Positions 34,083 through 36,461 of a stretch of 36,461 nt of DNA are shown here, in pieces. Source of the DNA: Chloroflexota bacterium. GTDB lineage: Bacteria > Chloroflexota > Chloroflexia > Thermomicrobiales > UBA6265. Every line of letters begins with the position of its first letter. Position 1 is the stretch's first letter. Below the pieces are notes generated by a model that worked only from the letters and a program-made list of their open reading frames with translations, did no database searches and had not been told where the DNA came from. The stretch is from positions 1 through 36,461 of the forward strand of contig JAFAEX010000066.1 of the NCBI GenBank assembly GCA_023423795.1. The letters are read 5' to 3'. A program made the position numbers and the translations under genes.

Positions 34083-34691
34083 GTGTTCAAGCGACTCGCG
34101 TTGCTGCTCATGCTGATCGCGGGGCTGGCGCTGCCGATGGCGGCGCAGGCCCAGGACACCTCGCCGGACGGCGTGGCGAGCGACATCGATGCCTACTGGC
34201 GGGCGCAGTTCGCCGAACGCGGACTCGCCTACTCGTCGCCCGGCCTTCGGGTCGTCTACGACACCACCGCCAGCGCTTGCGGGCTGCTCGATCCGTACTT
34301 CGGCCCGGCCGGATACTGCACGCTGGACCACATCATCTACGTGTCGCCGCTGTGGCTCGACGTTTCCGGCGAAAGTTCGGCCCTCTGGTACGTCGTGCTC
34401 GGCCACGAGTGGGGCCACCACATCCAGTCGCTGCTGGGGCTGGAATCCACGGTGAGCGTCGATACCGAGAAGCAGGCCGACTGCCTCGCCGGGGCCTACG
34501 CGGCGGACGCGGTCGCCCGCGGCTTCGCGCCCCAGAGCATCTACAACATCGGCATGTACCTGCAGATCATCGTCGGCGACCCGGCTTTCCTGCCGGACGA
34601 TGTCCGCACGCACCCGACGCCGGGCGAGCGCGGTTCCGAGTTCGCCCAGGGCTGGCTCGGCGGCCCGAGCGCCTGCGGGGTCGGCCTGTAG
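34083..34691 (+). CDS. Secreted neutral zinc metallopeptidase, copy 2
   Basis: The 202-residue paralogue of the preceding gene has a signal peptide (MFKRLALLLMLIAGLALPMAAQAQD) and catalytic LGHEWGHHIQSLLG. KQADCLAGAYAADAVARGF and the same end (PSACGVGL against IGACGLI) follow. The paired ASACGLLDPY and PAGYCTLD segments match the first copy at aligned places, so this is a tandem duplication with considerable divergence. The GTG at 34083 is preceded by AAGGGA at five bases. It has its own promoter and terminator. Both copies keep the zinc ligands, so neither looks dead. Substrates are unknown. Confidence 0.88.
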   Translation: MFKRLALLLMLIAGLALPMAAQAQDTSPDGVASDIDAYWRAQFAERGLAYSSPGLRVVYDTTASACGLLDPYFGPAGYCTLDHIIYVSPLWLDVSGESSALWYVVLGHEWGHHIQSLLGLESTVSVDTEKQADCLAGAYAADAVARGFAPQSIYNIGMYLQIIVGDPAFLPDDVRTHPTPGERGSEFAQGWLGGPSACGVGL

Positions 34692-34723
34692 CGCGACGGG
34701 TCCCGGCAACCGAACGAGCGAAT

Positions 34724-34759
34724 GAAGACGGGGAAGGGCAATCGCCCTCCCCCGTCTTC
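34724..34759. terminator. Two-way terminator between convergent genes
   Basis: A 16-bp stem with one mismatch (34724-34739 with 34744-34759) closes a four-base loop. It lies between the second metallopeptidase (plus) and the GlsB-type gene (minus) and could serve both. Confidence 0.7.
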
Positions 34760-34778
34760 ACGTTTCCTTGTCTGCCGA

Positions 34779-35042
34779 TCAGCGCCGAATGAGGCGCAGG
34801 ATCACGAGCAGGACCACCGCGCCGAGCACGGCAACGACGAAACTGCCGAGGTTCCACCCGAAGATGACCGTGTTCCCGGTCAGTTGCGAATAGAGGAACC
34901 CGCCGACGAACGCGCCGACGATGCCGACGATGATGTTGGTGAGGCACCCTTGCTGGTCGTCGTCCCCGGCGAGCTTGCTGGCCAGCCAGCCAGCCAGCGC
35001 GCCGAAGACGATCCACGACAGGAATCCGAGCGTGCTTTCCAT
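34779..35042 (-). CDS. GlsB/YeaQ/YmgE family small membrane protein
   Basis: The 87-residue protein has three hydrophobic helices with the pattern LGFLSWIVFGALAGWLASKL, then CLTNIIVGIVGAFVGGFLY. The closing segment is VVAVLGAVVLLVILRLIRR. This is the transglycosylase-associated/GlsB family, small membrane proteins often induced by stress and of unresolved mechanism. A loop Gly-Asp-Asp-Asp-Gln-Gln-Gly replaces the usual charged turn. GGAGGG lies seven bases before the ATG. It is a single gene, convergent with the metallopeptidase. Confidence 0.92.
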   Translation of the reverse strand: MESTLGFLSWIVFGALAGWLASKLAGDDDQQGCLTNIIVGIVGAFVGGFLYSQLTGNTVIFGWNLGSFVVAVLGAVVLLVILRLIRR

Positions 35043-35111
35043 TCACCCGCCCTCCGCGAACCGGTCGAAACCCGCGCGAGTGTAGCAGTCGAGAACCGCG
35101 GTCCCGGTGCG

Positions 35112-35567
35112 TTATTCAGGCTCGGGGCAGGCGCCGTCCGGGTGGCAGCGGGAGTTCGGGTCTGGGTCGTCGCCGATCCAGGTTTCGGCCCAGCGCGAGA
35201 TCGCCATCACCACGTCGGCGAGCGCCTCCCCTTTGGGCGTCAGCCCGTACTCCACCCGCACCGGCGTCTCCGGGATGACCGTGCGGGTCACGATGCCTTC
35301 CGTTTCCAGTTGCTTGAGGCGGTCCGAAAGCAGGCGGTCACTCAATCCGGGGACGAGGGCGACGATGTCCGAGAACCGCGTCGCGCCGGAAAGCAGGGCC
35401 CGGATGACCGCGCCGGACCAGCGCCGCCCGATCAGTTCGGCCGCGCGGTGGTAGGTCGGACAGAACGGGGTGATCGGCGCGCCGTCGTGGCCGGCGGTCG
35501 TTCCCGGCTCGACGCCGTGGCCCGATTCTGGCAGGTCGTTCTGGTGATCGATGCCGGTCGTGTTCAT
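35112..35567 (-). CDS. HxlR-family transcriptional regulator
   Basis: The 151-residue protein has a winged helix (about 36-125) with the HxlR hallmarks AAELIGRRWSGAVIRALLSGATRFSDI, GLSDRLLSDRLKQLETEGIV and YGLTPKGEAL. Cys36 sits directly before the DNA-binding domain, where redox-sensing members such as HypR, YodB and QorR keep their sensor cysteine; two more cysteines (141, 147) lie in a C-terminal tail. It is divergent from yceI with overlapping promoters and inverted repeats between them, so it most likely controls itself and yceI. There is no ribosome site; the predicted transcription start falls on the A of the ATG, suggesting a leaderless mRNA. Confidence 0.88.
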   Translation of the reverse strand: MNTTGIDHQNDLPESGHGVEPGTTAGHDGAPITPFCPTYHRAAELIGRRWSGAVIRALLSGATRFSDIVALVPGLSDRLLSDRLKQLETEGIVTRTVIPETPVRVEYGLTPKGEALADVVMAISRWAETWIGDDPDPNSRCHPDGACPEPE

Positions 35568-35572
35568 AGGTA

Positions 35573-35586
35573 GATACTAACGTATC
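35573..35586. promoter_or_regulatory. Inverted repeat at the hxlR -10 (candidate operator)
   Basis: GATAC-TAAC-GTATC overlaps the -10 of the hxlR promoter. HxlR proteins bind as dimers to short palindromes of this kind, so this is a candidate autoregulatory site. Confidence 0.55.
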
Positions 35587-35602
35587 GTAAGCAACTTGAC
35601 AA
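35574..35602 (-). promoter_or_regulatory. hxlR promoter (leaderless)
   Basis: Read on the minus strand, TTGTCA and TAGTAT are separated by 17 bases. The -10 ends six bases before the ATG, so transcription would begin at the start codon itself. Confidence 0.7.
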
Positions 35603-35618
35603 CCGTATGTCGCTTACG
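35586..35618. promoter_or_regulatory. Wide inverted repeat across the yceI promoter
   Basis: CGTAAGC (35586-35592) and GCTTACG (35612-35618) are exact complements 19 bases apart, flanking the -35 of yceI and part of the spacer of hxlR. This is a second candidate regulator site. Confidence 0.5.
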
Positions 35619-35625
35619 CTACAAC
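35596..35625 (+). promoter_or_regulatory. yceI promoter
   Basis: TTGACA (35596-35601) is a perfect -35; TACAAC (35620-35625) 18 bases later is a weaker -10. Five bases of the -35 (35597-35601) are shared with the -35 of the opposing hxlR promoter, so the two promoters cannot be occupied at once. Confidence 0.6.
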
Positions 35626-35743
35626 TACCCAAGACGAGCCGGCGGGGACGGTGGCGCAGGGCGCTCCACCAGCAGCCCACCCGGCAACGAGGCCGGAGAC
35701 CCGCAAACGCGGCCCGGCCAATCCCAAGGAGGGACGCACCACC

Positions 35744-36295
35744 ATGTCCGCCACCACCACCACCGGCGCCGAGGTTTGGTCGATCGACCCCAGCCACTCG
35801 GCGGTCGAGTTCTCGGTCAAGCACATGATGTTCGCCACCGTGCGCGGCCGGTTCTCCACGTTTTCGGGCACGATCACCATGCCCGACGGCGACCCGAGCC
35901 GGGCCTCGGTCGTTGTCGAGATCGACGCCGATTCGATCGATACGCGGGACGAGAAGCGCGACGAGCACCTGCGCTCCAACGACTTCTTCGGCGCGGGCGA
36001 CAACCCGAAGATCACCTTCCGCTCGACCTCCGTCCAGGCCAAGGGCAAGGACCGCTACGAAGTCACCGGCGACCTGACCATCCGCGGCGTCACCAAGCCG
36101 GTCGTGCTGGACGCCACCTTCAACGGGCAGGGCGTCAACCCGTGGGGCGTTACCGTGGCCGGCTGGTCGGCCGAGGGCAAGATCGACCGCAAGGAGTTCG
36201 GCGTGAACTGGAACGCCGCGCTGGAAAGCGGCGGCTTCCTGGTCGGCGACGAGGTCAAGATCCACATCGAACTCGAAGTCGCGAAGCAGGCCTAG
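35744..36295 (+). CDS. YceI-family protein
   Basis: The 183-residue protein has the YceI lipocalin-like beta barrel (about 10-180). It starts VWSIDPSHSAVEFSVKHMMFATVRGRFSTF, with ASVVVEIDADSIDTRDEKRDEHLRSNDFF, GDLTIRGVTKPVVLDATFNG and FGVNWNAALESGGFLVGDEVKI following. Family members bind polyprenyl lipids or amides and are induced by stress or high pH. There is no signal peptide, so this is a cytoplasmic form. AAGGAGGG lies about ten bases before the ATG at 35744; the frame is open upstream into the promoter leader. It is divergent from an HxlR regulator that probably controls it. Confidence 0.94.
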   Translation: MSATTTTGAEVWSIDPSHSAVEFSVKHMMFATVRGRFSTFSGTITMPDGDPSRASVVVEIDADSIDTRDEKRDEHLRSNDFFGAGDNPKITFRSTSVQAKGKDRYEVTGDLTIRGVTKPVVLDATFNGQGVNPWGVTVAGWSAEGKIDRKEFGVNWNAALESGGFLVGDEVKIHIELEVAKQA

Positions 36296-36334
36296 CCAGC
36301 CACCGGGAGCGCGTTTCGCAACCGCCTTCGCCTC

Positions 36335-36461
36335 CATCCCGAGCCTCTCGGCCGTCATCCCGACGCTCACTACCGTCGTCCCGAGCCTGTCGAGGGATCT
36401 CGTCGCTCCTCGACTTCTCGACTTCTCGCCTCGGAAACGAGATCCCTCGACAGGCTCGGGA
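36335..36461. repeat. Dispersed palindromic repeat, copy 5 (runs off the window)
   Basis: A perfect 25-bp inverted pair (36379-36403 with 36437-36461) carries the CCCGAGCCTGTCGAGGGATC core around 33 bases. Two partial units of the type CATCCCGA precede it, mirroring the short tandem tail of copy 1. The right arm reaches the last base of the window, so the element continues outside. Confidence 0.9.

Overview
The window is about 36.5 kb of very GC-rich bacterial chromosome, tightly packed with housekeeping genes and with no rRNA, tRNA, CRISPR array, transposase or phage gene that I could find. Several features point to Chloroflexota, probably a Thermomicrobia-like lineage: a LexA with a Gram-positive-type CGAAC-N4-GTTCG box, an HspR/HAIR-controlled dnaJ, a free FabZ (unusual in most Actinobacteria), a Bacillus ydjFGHI-like PspA operon and a geranylgeranyl-reductase-family flavoprotein. 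The phylum call is inference from gene content and protein style, not from a phylogenetic marker.

Layout. 1-5.5 kb (minus strand): a TauE/SafE permease followed by a bifunctional ATP sulfurylase/APS kinase (sulfate activation to PAPS), and mutS2. 5.6-9.6 kb (plus): lexA with a LexA box in its own promoter, two membrane proteins (DUF4013-like, DUF4126-like), then a dnaJ-hspR operon behind a HAIR operator. 9.6-13 kb: purA, convergent gpsA, fabZ. 13.1-16.6 kb: a four-gene envelope-stress operon (zinc-ribbon membrane protein, probable DUF4178-type protein, PspA, SPFH/zinc-ribbon protein). 16.8-21.5 kb: a small secreted protein, gyrA, and on the minus strand a PHP-family phosphoesterase and a polytopic membrane protein. 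21.8-26.5 kb: nadD, a PIG-L deacetylase, a Tat-exported sulfatase and a small unknown protein. 26.5-29.6 kb: a flavin-dependent reductase and two overlapping sulfotransferase genes. 29.6-33.1 kb: metH. 33.3-36.3 kb: two tandem secreted zinc metallopeptidases, a GlsB/YeaQ-type membrane protein, and a divergent hxlR/yceI pair sharing an overlapping promoter region.

Two themes run through the window. The first is sulfur: permease, PAPS synthesis, two PAPS-type sulfotransferases, a sulfatase with an intact formylglycine motif, and methionine synthase. The second is stress control with readable cis-elements: LexA box (DNA damage), HAIR (heat/protein folding), a PspA/SPFH membrane-stress operon, and an HxlR regulator carrying a cysteine in front of its DNA-binding domain and apparently transcribed without a leader.

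Intergenic regions carry a dispersed palindromic repeat family (core CGTCATCCCGAG..CTGTCGAGGGATC; five loci, four of them inverted pairs), an unrelated 74-bp near-perfect palindrome between purA and gpsA, and a cluster of 7- and 8-base tandem repeats after the SPFH gene. Many long open frames lie antisense to real genes; these are treated as artefacts of high GC.
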